The position numbers were made by a program, and so were the translations under genes. DNA of 64,000 nucleotides, from assembly GCF_000733945.1 (NCBI RefSeq), contig NZ_JPOL01000002.1, positions 2,357,001-2,421,000 of the forward strand. Reading direction: 5' to 3'. A model generated the notes under the pieces. It made no database searches. It was given only the letters and a program-made list of their open reading frames with translations, and was not told the DNA's origin. Source of the DNA: Flavimarina sp. Hel_I_48 (GTDB lineage Bacteria; Bacteroidota; Bacteroidia; Flavobacteriales; Flavobacteriaceae). Positions within the stretch are counted from its first letter, which is position 1. Each line of letters opens with the position of its first letter. This document shows, one piece after another, positions 62,934 through 64,000 of the stretch.

Positions 62934-63863
62934 TCAATAGTTTTTCTCCCTGGAAACGGTGTTTTTCAATTCCTCTCCGCTTTGCAATCTTTTGTAGTTT
63001 TCCACGACCTGATCTGCAATAGAAGAGGGATCGCTTTTACTGGCTGTGTGGGGTGTGATCAGAATCTTTTCATTATCCCAAAATGGATGGTCTTCCGGTA
63101 GAGGTTCTGTATGAAAGACGTCAAGGGCCGCGCCGCTTAGTTTTCCATTTTTCAGGGCTTCTGTCAAATCATCATCTACCACATGTCCACCACGTGCGAC
63201 GTTGATTATATATGCATTATCGGGAAGTTTTTTAAAGAGATTTTTGTTCAAAATATTCTTGGTTTCTTCGGTAAGAGGTAGAAGACAAACCAAAATTTCC
63301 GTGGTAGCCAGGAAATCATCCAACTGCTCATCACCTGCAAAACTTTCTAGTCCGTCAATATCTTTTTTAGAATTTGCCCAACCTGTAAGTTTAAAATTAT
63401 TTCTGTGCAGTGTTTTTGCGACCGCTTCTCCTAAAACGCCAAGACCCATGATACCTACGGTTACATCTGGAGCGCGTTTATAGGGGATAGGTTTCCAATT
63501 ATGTTCTTTTTGAAAAGTCGTGTATGTATTTAGGTTTTTAATGGCGTTTAGTGTTTGAGCCAATACAAATTCCTGCATATCGCCTATCAGGTTTTCATCA
63601 ACAATGCGGGTCATCTTAATATTTTCAGGCAGGCTGGGGTCCTCAAAAAGGTGATCAACCCCGGCTCCCATTGATCCAATTACCTTATTGTTTGGATAAT
63701 TGTCAAAACTTCCGTGGGGAGCTTTCCAGGCCAGGATCATATTCACATCTTCCTTATTTTTCAGGCTTTCTGGGGTAAAAACCGGAAAATCTGGATCTAT
63801 TTTTTTTATGGCTTTGAGCCATGGTTCGTAATTTTTATCGTTACGTATAAGTAGTAGGGACAT
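62934..63863 (-). CDS. Glyoxylate/hydroxypyruvate reductase (GhrA-like)
   Basis: D-isomer-specific 2-hydroxyacid dehydrogenase, 309 residues. NAD(P)-binding GIMGLGVLGEAVAKTL, catalytic Arg in NVARGGHVVDDD, Glu in DVFHTEPLPEDHP and catalytic His in ITPHTASKSDPSSIADQ. The short N-terminal substrate domain and the HTAS segment resemble GhrA rather than SerA. It would reduce glyoxylate or hydroxypyruvate in the cytosol. ATG 63863. Confidence 0.9.
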   Translation of the reverse strand: MSLLLIRNDKNYEPWLKAIKKIDPDFPVFTPESLKNKEDVNMILAWKAPHGSFDNYPNNKVIGSMGAGVDHLFEDPSLPENIKMTRIVDENLIGDMQEFVLAQTLNAIKNLNTYTTFQKEHNWKPIPYKRAPDVTVGIMGLGVLGEAVAKTLHRNNFKLTGWANSKKDIDGLESFAGDEQLDDFLATTEILVCLLPLTEETKNILNKNLFKKLPDNAYIINVARGGHVVDDDLTEALKNGKLSGAALDVFHTEPLPEDHPFWDNEKILITPHTASKSDPSSIADQVVENYKRLQSGEELKNTVSREKNY

Positions 63864-63911
63864 AGTACTTTGATTCTGAGAGGTTAAAATTGTAGTTTAT
63901 CTAGATTGTTT

Positions 63912-63919
63912 CAAATTTA
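63912..63919 (-). promoter_or_regulatory. -7 promoter motif of the ghrA-like gene
   Basis: TAAATTTG on the minus strand, 48 nt upstream of the ATG at 63863. The remaining 80 bp to the window edge show nothing recognisable. Confidence 0.45.
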
Positions 63920-64000
63920 TAGATAAAAAATCATTAGTGCGGGTAGATGGTTTGCAAATCTATTTTTCAAAGGTGGCCTAGTGTAAATGAAGGTACGCAT

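Overview
The window is a 64 kb piece of a chromosome from a marine- or soil-type member of the Flavobacteriaceae (Bacteroidota). The lineage call rests on gliding-motility genes gldA, gldB and gldC, a protein with a C-terminal type IX secretion sorting domain, the Bacteroidota -7 promoter motif TAnnTTTG in front of many genes, no clear Shine-Dalgarno sequences, frequent TTG and GTG starts, a zinc-ligand-free DnaG, a DAHP synthase/chorismate mutase fusion and the flavobacterial form of the division and cell wall (dcw) cluster. I cannot name the genus from sequence alone. The region is almost entirely core genome; I see no phage, insertion sequence, CRISPR array or integron.

Layout. 1-728: gldA (cut by the window edge). 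1035-5460: a Phe/Tyr biosynthesis operon (pheA, aminotransferase, tyrA, DAHP synthase/chorismate mutase), preceded by what looks like a complete ribosome-mediated attenuator: a Tyr/Phe-rich leader peptide, an antiterminator and a terminator. 5878-7442: rsgA and dtd. 7495-15007: three paralogous secreted DUF3857/transglutaminase-like proteins (two without catalytic residues), a MazG-like pyrophosphohydrolase and aroA. 15103-17395: queA and rlmN (tRNA and rRNA modification). 17517-25276: a T9SS-secreted protein, a polyprenyl synthetase, a cytosolic histidine kinase, an ECF sigma factor with a membrane partner, an outer membrane protein and a membrane-anchored EEP-family phosphatase/nuclease. 25722-30773: dnaG, a response regulator with a Glu at the phosphorylation site, nadE, gldB-gldC. 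30857-33247: two hypotheticals, engB, an alpha/beta hydrolase.

33678-49817 is the dcw cluster, all on the plus strand: mraZ, rsmH, ftsL, ftsI, murE, mraY, murD, ftsW, murG, murC, ftsQ, ftsA, ftsZ. It makes lipid-linked peptidoglycan precursor (MurE to MurG) and builds the division ring (FtsL, FtsI, FtsW, FtsQ, FtsA, FtsZ). Its promoter carries three MraZ-type boxes at exact 10-bp spacing, and a second, inverted set lies about 155 bp upstream. 49902-53190: a YqeY protein, tRNA-Arg(UCG), small conserved hypotheticals, an AraC regulator. 53452-63863: prfA, pyrF, a BtuF-like metal-chelate binding protein, a PfkB kinase, a DUF4197 lipoprotein, the fused B12-dependent mutase icmF, a double DUF302 lipoprotein and a GhrA-like reductase.

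The most notable structure lies between or inside genes: the aromatic attenuator; several dispersed repeat families, one of which sits against stop codons and also occurs as an inverted pair inside the icmF reading frame; AAT/AATAG-rich leaders directly before non-ATG starts; the double MraZ operator; and a 61-bp tandem repeat upstream of tyrA.
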